From Planctomycetota bacterium (GTDB lineage Bacteria; Planctomycetota; Phycisphaerae; Phycisphaerales; SM1A02), in contig JACZRS010000009.1 in assembly GCA_022574595.1 (NCBI GenBank), forward strand, positions 92,207 through 156,206: 64,000 bases of DNA. Reading direction: 5' to 3'. This document shows, piece after piece, positions 55,637-63,116 of the stretch. Within the stretch, counting starts at the first letter, position 1, and every line of letters starts with the position of its first letter. Below the pieces are notes generated by a model. It was not told the origin of the DNA, searched no databases, and saw nothing but the letters and a program-made list of their open reading frames with translations. The position numbers and the translations under genes are program-made.

Positions 55637-56281
55637 TTACCAAGCGTAGCGCTCTTCAGTCCAAGGATTGCCGTGCATGTGATAACCGTTTAATTCCCAA
55701 AAGCCCGGGCTATCCGTTGCGCGCAGCTCGATGCCTGTGATCCATTTCGCACCTTTCCAGAAATATAGCTGTGGCACGATTCCCCTAACAGGATATCCGT
55801 GATCTTTTTCCAATGGCTCACCATCATGAAGATATGCAAGAACACAATCGTCTTGCGTGAACTCATCGAGTGGAACGTTAACCGTAAAATCATCGTTAGG
55901 CTCAGAAGCTGCGTGCTGCATCACAAACTTTGCATCACTAGTCGGTTTGGCAAGATCAATTAGAATTTTAGTTGGTATACCTCTAAACACGTTATCCAAA
56001 CGCGACCAGTGTGTAACACAGTGAATATCGCATTTAACATCAATTTGAGGTAGCTGCAAAAACTCTTCCCAGTTAAGGGTATAAGGATTCTCGCACAGCC
56101 CAAAAACGCGCAGCTCCCACGTAGCAATTTCAATGTGTGGAGCCGCACCAAAGTGAAGTACAGGCCACTTCTTGGTCAATGCTTGTCCGGGTGGTGTGCG
56201 CATTGCGGGATTACCTCCGCCACGCAAGGTATCAGGGCTTATAATTAACGGCACGTTGGTTTTTGTGATAACACTGCTCAT
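55637..56281 (-). CDS. Sulfite-oxidase-fold molybdenum cofactor enzyme
   Basis: A 214-residue protein of the sulfite oxidase/YedY fold without dimerisation domain. The molybdenum-ligating cysteine is C88 in DIHCVTHWSRLD; HGYPVRGIVPQLYFWKGAKW is the conserved cofactor-binding stretch. No signal peptide is seen, so it is probably cytosolic, unlike MsrP (YedY). The substrate is unknown. A family A repeat separates it from the upstream gene at 56329, so it likely has its own promoter. Confidence 0.85.
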   Translation of the reverse strand: MSSVITKTNVPLIISPDTLRGGGNPAMRTPPGQALTKKWPVLHFGAAPHIEIATWELRVFGLCENPYTLNWEEFLQLPQIDVKCDIHCVTHWSRLDNVFRGIPTKILIDLAKPTSDAKFVMQHAASEPNDDFTVNVPLDEFTQDDCVLAYLHDGEPLEKDHGYPVRGIVPQLYFWKGAKWITGIELRATDSPGFWELNGYHMHGNPWTEERYAW

Positions 56282-56293
56282 AATGCTAATTTC

Positions 56294-56323
56294 AACCCTA
56301 CGGATTGCTATCCGCAGGCGTCT
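56294..56323 (-). terminator. Family A hairpin repeat, copy 5, after the 139-residue protein gene
   Basis: On the minus strand AGACGCC is followed by CTGCGGAT, AGCA and ATCCGTAG, then GGGTTGAAATT. The stem bases differ from other copies in a compensating way (CGGAT/ATCCG), supporting pairing. It begins 5 bp after the stop at 56329 and ends before the molybdoenzyme start. Confidence 0.55.
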
Positions 56324-56328
56324 GATAT

Positions 56329-56748
56329 TTATTGAATCTGCTCAAACTCCATAGCGCTTTGAACATAAAAATTCACCATCTGCCCAACTGCGAATTGCAG
56401 CGCTTGCTGCCCCTCATAAACCTCGACCCACATGGGCAAAGATACATCAACAAGCAGACGATTCTTTGATTCATCAACCGCTAGCACTAAGCCGCTTACT
56501 ATTCTCGGCTCACCCCAAACTGGCTCGATAAACTTCCCGCCAGCCTTAGCGCTATGCATTTGCATTGCCTTTGCGTGAATAATTCCCTTAATTCTCTTGC
56601 CTGGCTCAGCAGTAATGCTTGTGCCATTACTCGAGGTTGCTAACTGCAATTTATAATTTGTACCCGGCACTTTAAGCACTAACCTATCGTCAGTTATTTC
56701 CTCAAGTACAAAACGTGCGATCTCGTTTGCTTGAACTTTGGTAGTCAA
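56329..56748 (-). CDS. Conserved small protein of unknown function
   Basis: A 139-residue soluble protein without signal peptide. The sequence is strand-rich (ARFVLEEITDDRLVLKV, GSRIKGIIHAKA-like turn, VWVEVYEGQQALQFAVGQMV) and suggests one or two OB- or beta-barrel-like halves. I do not recognise a family. The ATG at 56748 has no clear ribosome site. It lies 37 bp behind the hydrolase gene in the same direction and ends at a terminator-like repeat. Confidence 0.55.
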   Translation of the reverse strand: MTTKVQANEIARFVLEEITDDRLVLKVPGTNYKLQLATSSNGTSITAEPGKRIKGIIHAKAMQMHSAKAGGKFIEPVWGEPRIVSGLVLAVDESKNRLLVDVSLPMWVEVYEGQQALQFAVGQMVNFYVQSAMEFEQIQ

Positions 56749-56785
56749 TTAATTACTTCCTTAGTAAATCATCTTTAAATCAAAA

Positions 56786-57886
56786 TTATGAATCACCTGG
56801 ATCAACAGGCACTACGGGTTGTGATGCAGGGGGCTCTTTTTGGGAATCTTCATTCATTAAGTTTTTGCCAAATTCTGTATTTCTAACTTTGTCTTCAAAC
56901 ACAGCACCCGCAGCTCCGCGCAAATGCTTGTCCATGAAGTGCGAAATCATCGTTAGGGTATCAGCATCATTTATCATGTGCCCAGAATTATCTTTAACAA
57001 AGAAACGAGCCTTTACGCCGGCTTCTTTTAGAGCCTTATTAAACTTTATCGCATGTTCAATAGGCACGATCTTATCATCCACACCGTGAATTATAAGAAT
57101 CGGCGGGTCTTCGCTATCAATGTAAGTTAGTGGACTAGCTGCCTCTGCATTCTTTTCGTATGTTTCCTTGTCCGTGCCTAACCATGCTGCAAGAGTGCGT
57201 TTGCGGGTCTCCTCATTGAATGCAAGAAAATCAATCGGTCCAGAAACATCTACAACACACTTAACAGCTGAACTTTCGCTCTTGGGCGCAAGATTGCCTT
57301 CGAAAGCTCTGTCATTGCTGGATACGGCTAATAGCGCGCTAAGGTGTCCGCCTGCTGAGTGGCCAAAGACACCGATGCGATTCGAATCAATTCCTAAATC
57401 CTTGGAATTTGCGCGTAAGAATCTAATCGCAGCCTTGCAATCATAAATCGCAGCAGGAAATGGCGCGACATCTGACAAGCGATAATCGATTGATACCGCA
57501 AAATATTTGCCTTGTGCAAATAACTTAATTAATTCTAATCCATCCGACTTGGAACCCGTCTTGTATCCGCCACCATGAATGTACACAACAACTGGCAATG
57601 GTTTGCCATTTGTTGTTTTGGGAAACGCAACATCAAGTTTTAAGCCAATTGATTCTCCATCTTTACCTTGTGCTGTAGAGTAGACAATATCCCGCAATAC
57701 CATGATCGAATCATCATCTTCATTTTCAACGGGAGTTTCGGGTTTCTCTACAACCTTTGGGCGCCGACCACCACTGGCTGTCATTTTCCCAGCTTCAGAT
57801 CCCGGCGGCTTACGCTGCGCCATGGCATCGACTGATACCAAACCCAACACTGATAATAAAACTATTGCGTATGCTGATCGTTTCAC
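56786..57886 (-). CDS. Exported alpha/beta hydrolase of the esterase/BD-FAE type
   Basis: A 366-residue protein starting at the GTG at 57886, which has AAGGAG 6 bases upstream; the longer TTG and ATG starts lack support. The signal peptide ends near DAMAQ. The hydrolase domain has the oxyanion loop YIHGGGYKTGS, the nucleophile serine in VFGHSAGGHLS, the acid in IHGVDDKIVP and the histidine in DNSGHMI, in the order of the carboxylesterase/BD-FAE families that act on plant or algal polysaccharide esters. The C-terminus is Pro-rich. It lies 19 bp behind trpG/pabA. Confidence 0.86.
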   Translation of the reverse strand: MKRSAYAIVLLSVLGLVSVDAMAQRKPPGSEAGKMTASGGRRPKVVEKPETPVENEDDDSIMVLRDIVYSTAQGKDGESIGLKLDVAFPKTTNGKPLPVVVYIHGGGYKTGSKSDGLELIKLFAQGKYFAVSIDYRLSDVAPFPAAIYDCKAAIRFLRANSKDLGIDSNRIGVFGHSAGGHLSALLAVSSNDRAFEGNLAPKSESSAVKCVVDVSGPIDFLAFNEETRKRTLAAWLGTDKETYEKNAEAASPLTYIDSEDPPILIIHGVDDKIVPIEHAIKFNKALKEAGVKARFFVKDNSGHMINDADTLTMISHFMDKHLRGAAGAVFEDKVRNTEFGKNLMNEDSQKEPPASQPVVPVDPGDS

Positions 57887-57905
57887 TATAAACTCCTTCA
57901 CCATT

Positions 57906-58529
57906 CTAATTAGCTGTTTCAATCTTCTCTATTATCTGCGGCCTGGGTAGGCCAAGAAAATTAGCGAGCATTATTGGTCCCTCAACCGTTAAGAAACTCT
58001 CAGGATGGAATTGTACACCATCTAATGGCGAAATTGCAGAATTAATATTTTTTAGCCTTAGCCCCATTATCTCATCGCGGTCTGTCCAGGCACTGATCTC
58101 AAATTCATCGCTAATGGTATCTCGATCAACGATTAGCGAGTGATATCGGGTTGCGGTAAATGGATTGCTTAGCCCCTCGAAGATCCCTCGCCCATCATGA
58201 TATATCTGTGATGTTTTTCCATGCATCAGAATATCGTGGCGATGGACAGTCATGCCGTGGACATCGGCTATTGCTTGATGGCCCAGGCAAACGCCAAGTA
58301 TGGGAATGCGACCTCGGAAATATTCTATTAACTCTGGACAAATACCAGAATCTTTTGGCGTGCAAGGCCCGGGTGAAAGTAATAAATGAGTTGGATTTAG
58401 CACATCAGCTTCTTTAGCTGTGATCTTGTCATTACGCACAACCTTCATTTCAAGCTTGGGATCTAACTCACCAATTCGCTGCACAAGGTTGTAAGTAAAC
58501 GAATCGTAATTATCAATAAGTAGGAGCAT
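57906..58529 (-). CDS. trpG: Glutamine amidotransferase of anthranilate / aminodeoxychorismate synthase
   Basis: A 207-residue class I glutamine amidotransferase that supplies ammonia to TrpE or PabB. NYDSFTYNLVQ opens the protein, LLSPGPCTP is the oxyanion region, the nucleophile is C81 in GVCLGHQAIAD, and the catalytic dyad is in GVQFHPES. The start is the ATG at 58529; a longer frame runs back through intergenic repeats and is not coding. TrpG and PabA cannot be told apart by sequence alone; the nearest synthesis gene is trpF 4 kb away. Confidence 0.88.
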   Translation of the reverse strand: MLLLIDNYDSFTYNLVQRIGELDPKLEMKVVRNDKITAKEADVLNPTHLLLSPGPCTPKDSGICPELIEYFRGRIPILGVCLGHQAIADVHGMTVHRHDILMHGKTSQIYHDGRGIFEGLSNPFTATRYHSLIVDRDTISDEFEISAWTDRDEIMGLRLKNINSAISPLDGVQFHPESFLTVEGPIMLANFLGLPRPQIIEKIETAN

Positions 58530-58556
58530 GGGGGAGAAGTCTGGGAGAAGGCAATA

Positions 58557-58577
58557 GGCACTTGGCACTTGGCACTT
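58557..58577 (+). repeat. GGCACTT heptamer repeat, copy 1
   Basis: Three exact tandem GGCACTT units, ending 13 bp before a family A hairpin in the same orientation. The same heptamers precede the family A copy at 60771. Confidence 0.75.
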
Positions 58578-58590
58578 GTTAAGAACATAA

Positions 58591-58627
58591 CCCCGACGCC
58601 TATGGATAGCAATCCATAGGGTTCTTA
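58591..58627 (+). repeat. Family A hairpin repeat, copy 6, not behind a gene
   Basis: CCCCGACGCC, stem CTATGGAT/ATCCATAG with an AGCA loop, then GGGTTCTTAATAA. No plus-strand gene ends just upstream; it lies in the 340-bp gap between the divergent trpG and beta-helix genes. This is the one copy whose place does not suit a terminator. Confidence 0.7.
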
Positions 58628-58631
58628 ATAA

Positions 58632-58690
58632 ATGGCAACAAGGCATCAAGGCATCAAGGCAACATGGCATCATGGCAGCGTGGCATCGTG
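58632..58690 (+). repeat. Degenerate 8-bp tandem repeat
   Basis: Seven units of about 8 bp (variants of AAGGCATC, ATGGCATC, GTGGCATC) run without a break from 58632 to 58687. They lie between the family A copy and a family B copy, so this gap is a stack of four kinds of repeat. No promoter could be recognised for the genes on either side. Confidence 0.7.
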
Positions 58691-58693
58691 AAC

Positions 58694-58726
58694 TACCCGT
58701 TTAGCGAGCGGGCTTGACCCGCTGCC
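58694..58726 (-). repeat. Family B hairpin repeat, inverted copy
   Basis: On the minus strand AGCGGGTCAAGCCCGCT, a palindrome of GCGGG and CCCGC around TCAAG, followed by CGCTAAACGGG. It is the closest relative of copy 1 at 924-966. Confidence 0.6.
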
Positions 58727-58869
58727 CGCTGCGTTATGGAAGAATGCACGATACTGCCTTAATACTGGATAAAGCCATCGTTATTCTGCTTGTTAAGGGG
58801 TTGACGCGAAATATAAAAAGCGGGATAATATGTGGCAACTGACCCAAACTCGCAAAAAGAGGGGCAGAC

Positions 58870-60729
58870 ATGCCCAAACTCACAAATAAAATCTCAACAC
58901 TCGCTATCGCTATGTTTATGATGTTTGCAATAACATCAAACGCAACCGCAGGCGGTACTTTGTATGTTGATGATGATGCTTCGGCAGGCGGGGATGGTAC
59001 AAGCTGGGATACCGCATATCGGTTTTTACAAGATGCACTTACTGATGCATCAGGCGGCGGCATAAGTGAGATTCATGTTGGGCAAGGCGTCTACAAGCCC
59101 GACCGTGATGAAGCAAACCCTGTTGGTACGGGGATTAGGGAAGTAACTTTCCACTTACTAAACGGAGTAGCTTTGATGGGTGGTTATGCAGGCATTGGTG
59201 CGAAAGACCACGATGCACGGGATATTGAGTTATATGAAACAATCCTATCAGGCGATCTGTCCGGCAATGATGAGCCTGACTTCGTTAATAACGATGAGAA
59301 CAGTTACCACGTTACGGTGGGAACTGATAATGATAACACAGCTCTGCTCGAAGGCTTCACTATCACAGCAGGTAACGGCAACGGATTTGCGGGAGAAGGA
59401 AAAGATCGTGGTGGAGGCTTCTATGCTAACCCTACCGATGCGACGATTGCATTCTGTGAGTTTGAAAAGAATTTCGGCACCTATACTGGCGGTGGAATAT
59501 ATTCACGAAATGGAAGCCTCAACTTACATCATTCGACTTTCTTGGAGAACAAAGTTTACAGGGAACCCGTCTCAAATGGTGGCGGCGGAGTGGCGATATA
59601 TGGATTCGATAAATTCGGATCTCCGACAGTCGATAGCTGCACCTTTATTGGAAATTCAGCAACAAATGCTGGCGGCGGTCTTGAGTACTTAACTTCATCG
59701 AAGCCTGGCGGCGGTGTAACAATTACAAACTGTACTTTTGAGACGAATATAGCAATTGGTCCTTCTTGGGGCGCTGTGGGTGGTGGCGGCATAGTAGTTT
59801 TCGCTACACTCAAAACCGTTTTGATTCAGGGTTGTAGCTTCTTCAACAATTCAGTCAGTAGCTTGGACAAATTCGCTGTTGGCGGAGGATTAGCAATTGC
59901 AGGACCAAACAAAAGTATTGTTAATTGTCAGTTTAGTGGAAATTCTTGCATTTCTCCGATTGGAACTCTTGGCGGCGCAATCACAGCACAGAATGGCAAC
60001 GCAAAATTTATCAATTGCGTGGTAGCTGAAAACACAGCAGAAAACGGGGGCGGAATCAACAACGTAAATGCAACTGCTACATATATAGATTGCACAATTA
60101 TTGGAAACACTGCTACTAAACTAGGCGGTGCATTCCATAGCTTAAACAGTAGTGAACCTTTGCTAACCAACTGCATTTTGTGGGACAACGGTCCTGAGCC
60201 AATTGTGGATGAGGATGCAGCCGTAACCACGGTAAATTACAGCAACGTACAAGGTGGTTGGGTTGGTGCGGGCGCGAACAACATAGATTCCGATCCGATG
60301 TTTGTTAATCCCGGAAATGGCGACTATCGCCTTTCATCCGGCTCACCTTGTATTGACGCTGGTCATAACTGGTATGTGCCTGTGGATGCAAACGATTTCG
60401 ATGAAGATGGCATTTTGTGCGAACTGTTCCCAGTCGATCTGGATGGCAATCCACGCTTCAATGCAGATGAAGCAGATTTCGATCCAGGTTGCGGCGTACC
60501 CGTCGTTGTAGACATGGGCGCTTACGAATATCAATTCGATCCGGTTGATCAAATCACATTCGCAGACCTCACCGGTGATAACGCAGTAAATACTCTCGAC
60601 TTACTTTCACTTTTCGCTGACTGGGGTGATTGCGCAATAGGATGTTGCCTAGCCGACCTGGATCTAAGCGGTACTGTCAATACAACCGACCTGCTCATCC
60701 TCTTCGCTAATTGGGGAGTGTGTAAATAA
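58870..60729 (+). CDS. Exported right-handed beta-helix protein with dockerin-like C-terminus (paralogue)
   Basis: A 619-residue paralogue of the protein at 47857-49644. It shares the signal peptide (MPKLTNKISTLAIAMFMMFA), the GGTLYVDDDA start, the WDTAYRFLQDALTDA segment and the parallel beta-helix coils (for example CTFIGNSATNAGGGLEY and NCTFETNIAIGP). The end has two dockerin-like calcium loops (DLTGDNAVNTLDLLSLF and DLDLSGTVNTTDLLILF), which differ more from the other two dockerins than those do from each other. No catalytic residues are evident. It is followed by heptamer repeats and a family A hairpin. Confidence 0.87.
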   Translation: MPKLTNKISTLAIAMFMMFAITSNATAGGTLYVDDDASAGGDGTSWDTAYRFLQDALTDASGGGISEIHVGQGVYKPDRDEANPVGTGIREVTFHLLNGVALMGGYAGIGAKDHDARDIELYETILSGDLSGNDEPDFVNNDENSYHVTVGTDNDNTALLEGFTITAGNGNGFAGEGKDRGGGFYANPTDATIAFCEFEKNFGTYTGGGIYSRNGSLNLHHSTFLENKVYREPVSNGGGGVAIYGFDKFGSPTVDSCTFIGNSATNAGGGLEYLTSSKPGGGVTITNCTFETNIAIGPSWGAVGGGGIVVFATLKTVLIQGCSFFNNSVSSLDKFAVGGGLAIAGPNKSIVNCQFSGNSCISPIGTLGGAITAQNGNAKFINCVVAENTAENGGGINNVNATATYIDCTIIGNTATKLGGAFHSLNSSEPLLTNCILWDNGPEPIVDEDAAVTTVNYSNVQGGWVGAGANNIDSDPMFVNPGNGDYRLSSGSPCIDAGHNWYVPVDANDFDEDGILCELFPVDLDGNPRFNADEADFDPGCGVPVVVDMGAYEYQFDPVDQITFADLTGDNAVNTLDLLSLFADWGDCAIGCCLADLDLSGTVNTTDLLILFANWGVCK

Positions 60730-60733
60730 AGAA

Positions 60734-60753
60734 GGCACTTGGCACTTGGCATT
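60734..60753 (+). repeat. GGCACTT heptamer repeat, copy 2
   Basis: Two GGCACTT units and a third, GGCATT, beginning 4 bp after the stop codon of the beta-helix gene. The arrangement (heptamers, about 17 bp, then family A hairpin) matches 58557-58627; the approach TAAAGAAGGCACTTGG also matches the minus-strand end of the FG-GAP gene. Confidence 0.72.
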
Positions 60754-60770
60754 GGTGAAGATTGAAACCA

Positions 60771-60806
60771 CCCGACGCCCATGGATTGCAATCAGTGGGT
60801 TCTTAT
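60771..60806 (+). terminator. Family A hairpin repeat, copy 7, after the beta-helix gene
   Basis: CCCGACG, then CCCATGGATTGC and ATCAGTGGG (one mismatched pair), then TTCTTATTA. It lies 42 bp after the stop of the plus-strand beta-helix gene in the terminator orientation. Confidence 0.6.
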
Positions 60807-60935
60807 TACATAGGTATAAAAGCACAAATATCTAGTTTTGCCCTTTCTTACTCAATAAAGCCCTAACTTTTCTGTTTGTTAGCATTGACATAAATTGAAA
60901 CAAAGAGATAATAATAAAGCTATTACCCAATCTCG

Positions 60936-61064
60936 TGTAAAGAGGCAGACAAGCTCAATCTTTCAGGAAATGGAGTGTCTGCCACATTTGGCAGAGGCGT
61001 TAGTGAGAACCATGTCGCGCAAGGAACCTACTTAATTGAAGGGAAAATCGCGGTAGAGACTTGA
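60936..61064 (+). pseudogene. Decayed start of a third beta-helix paralogue
   Basis: In the 403-bp gap before 61133 an open stretch without ATG encodes a segment ending GVSENHVAQGTYLIEG and a TGA at 61062. Its core matches ISEIHVAQGTYQ of the beta-helix paralogues, and the DNA before it (CTCG then AAAGAGGCAGACA) matches the ribosome-site region of the gene at 58870, with the ATG changed to AAG. Most of the N-terminal domain between these two parts is missing. The rest of the gap holds only the heptamer and family A repeats. It reads as a remnant of a partly deleted copy. Confidence 0.5.
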
Positions 61065-61132
61065 GATAAACTCATTTTGTTCTCGAATTAGCAATTGTTG
61101 TGTAAAAAACACAAACTCCAGGAGACTGAGGA

Positions 61133-62971
61133 ATGTCATTAAGATTAAAAATTGTCGATCATCTTGCTGCATTATTAACAATTGCAATTCTAACGAATGC
61201 GAAGGCTGACATTATCAATGTGCCCGGTGATCAGCCAACCATTCAAGCTGGAATCCGCGCCGCAATAAATGGAGATGAAGTTGTCGTTGCCGATGGAATC
61301 TATGCAGGAGCAGAAAACCGCAACCTGGATTTCACTGGAAAGCTCATCACGGTTCGAAGCGAAAACGGTCCGGCCAATTGCATTATCGACTGCGAGTTGG
61401 CAGCGCGTGGGTTCATCTTTCAAAATGCAGAAACTAATGACTCACGACTCGAAGGCTTTACTATCCTCAGGGGAAGAGCCCATCTTGTTTCATTCACGTA
61501 CATGGGCGGTTCCATTTTCTGCATTGACAGCAGTCCTACAATCGTAAACTGTGTATTTGAGGATAGTGGAGTAGGTCCAGGACCTGGCTTCGGAGGCGCA
61601 ATCTGTTGTGCATCAAACAGTAATCCGGTAATTATTGACTGTACTTTTATTAATAATTGGACAGATATTGGTGGAGGTGCAATTGCATGTGCAGATTCCA
61701 GCACACCTACAATTATTAACTGTCTTTTCGACGGTAACATGACATTCTATGGCGGACCAACCCAGGGAGGTGGCGGCGGTGGAGTCTGGTGCGGTGATTC
61801 AAGCGCAGCGACAATTACAGATTGCATATTTATTGGTAATTCATCAAGTCTTGAAGGCGGCGGAGTATGCTGCCTTGACACTGCTAGTGTTCTTATCTGC
61901 AATTCAACATTCATAGGAAACCTGTCCGAGCAAGATGGTGGTGCTGTAGCAACTAATATGGTCTCAGATATTGAGCAAGGCAATGGTCCTTCAGTCTTGA
62001 TCGACTCGTGCACAATGAATTCAAATTTTTCAATGCAAGATGGCGGTGCGATTTATGTTCACAATAGTGGAAATGCCCCCACAATAATCAATTGCACTCT
62101 TACGGAGAATACTGCCGTCCATCTTGGTGGTGGAATCCGAGTATTTGAAAACAATCCTACAATTGTAGGCTGTAATTTCAATGGAAATTCCGCAGATTTT
62201 GGTGGCGGTATACATAACGTTTTCTCAAACACGTCAATTATTAACTGCCAATTCGTCGGAAATTCGGCAACAATGGACGGCGGCGGCATAATCAATAAGA
62301 ATAGTGAACCCATTATCAGAAACTGTACATTTGTTGAAAATACAGCCGGACAATATGGTGCTGGAATAACCAACGATCAGGAAGCAAGCGCAACTATTGA
62401 TAATTGCCTATTTCTAAGTAACTCAGCGGTAAGTGATGGTGGAGGCATGTTTAACCGCTATTCCAGTCATCCTTTAATAACAAACTGCCAATTCATTGGA
62501 AATTTGAGTGGCGCCAATGGTGGAGCAATGCATACACGGACCGGTCTACCTAGAATTATCAATACAGTTTTCAGACTTAATTCCGCTAACTTAGGTGGTG
62601 TAATATACGCATGGGATGACAGTCAAATTGCCTTGAGCGGATGCACATTATTAAACAATACTGCAATTATAGAGGGTAATGAGACTTACAACATTGAAGA
62701 TAGCAGCGTAATAATATCTAACTCGATTATAAGGGGCAGTGATTTCGGACACTTTGGAGGGCCAGGAGTCACGACAGTGTTATTCAGCAATGTCCAAGGT
62801 GGATATGTAGGCCTTGGTAACATAGATGCCGACCCAATGTTTGTCGATCCTGATATTGCTATCACAAATGCTGGCACTTCACTGAAAAGCTATATACTGG
62901 AAAGAAAACGTACATTCTGGTCTTTGAAGGGTCCGGATTCAGGTCCGGGACCAGATGAGCCACCAATATAA
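61133..62971 (+). CDS. Exported beta-helix protein with an unusual C-terminus
   Basis: A 612-residue protein with a signal peptide (LAALLTIAILTNAKA) and a GGA-GACTGAGGA region ahead of the ATG. The body is a long right-handed parallel beta-helix of pectate-lyase/POMP-like coils, each with CTFIGN- or CQFVGNSAT-type turns and GGGI/GGAI ends. The last coil reaches NIDADPMFVDPD, where its relatives continue into a short cap and a dockerin, but here the sequence changes to a basic stretch (LKSYILERKRTFWSLKGPD) and stops. It has no dockerin, sorting tail or anchor. Either it uses a different end or its 3' part was replaced. Confidence 0.75.
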   Translation: MSLRLKIVDHLAALLTIAILTNAKADIINVPGDQPTIQAGIRAAINGDEVVVADGIYAGAENRNLDFTGKLITVRSENGPANCIIDCELAARGFIFQNAETNDSRLEGFTILRGRAHLVSFTYMGGSIFCIDSSPTIVNCVFEDSGVGPGPGFGGAICCASNSNPVIIDCTFINNWTDIGGGAIACADSSTPTIINCLFDGNMTFYGGPTQGGGGGGVWCGDSSAATITDCIFIGNSSSLEGGGVCCLDTASVLICNSTFIGNLSEQDGGAVATNMVSDIEQGNGPSVLIDSCTMNSNFSMQDGGAIYVHNSGNAPTIINCTLTENTAVHLGGGIRVFENNPTIVGCNFNGNSADFGGGIHNVFSNTSIINCQFVGNSATMDGGGIINKNSEPIIRNCTFVENTAGQYGAGITNDQEASATIDNCLFLSNSAVSDGGGMFNRYSSHPLITNCQFIGNLSGANGGAMHTRTGLPRIINTVFRLNSANLGGVIYAWDDSQIALSGCTLLNNTAIIEGNETYNIEDSSVIISNSIIRGSDFGHFGGPGVTTVLFSNVQGGYVGLGNIDADPMFVDPDIAITNAGTSLKSYILERKRTFWSLKGPDSGPGPDEPPI

Positions 62972-62988
62972 AACTTCGCTATTAAACC

Positions 62989-63116
62989 CTAACCCATAGC
63001 TTGGGCTATCTGTTCATTATCATCGGTAATCGGGCCTTCTGCATTACCGTTTATGAATTGCTCTACATATTCATTGCCGGAATTATCAAGTTCTTCTACC
63101 GGGCCGTGCCAGACAA
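62989..63116 (-). pseudogene. C-terminal fragment of an MlaF-type ABC ATPase
   Basis: An open frame on the minus strand reads [20 protein letters not shown], continues FINGNAEGPITDDNEQ and stops at TAG (62989-62991). The pattern W-x-G-(P/T)-x-E-E-x, then QF(I/V/L)xGxAxGPI, is the C-terminal end of MlaF-type ATPases of the phospholipid transport system. The rest of the gene, with the ATP-binding motifs, is not present. It is joined in a different frame to the Ig-like segment of the next entry across a shared stretch of about 17 bp. Confidence 0.55.

Noticed and set aside
58530..58673. N-terminal extension of the trpG frame
   Set aside because: It runs through heptamer and family A repeats and encodes no part of the amidotransferase fold; the family start LLLIDNYDSF begins at 58529.
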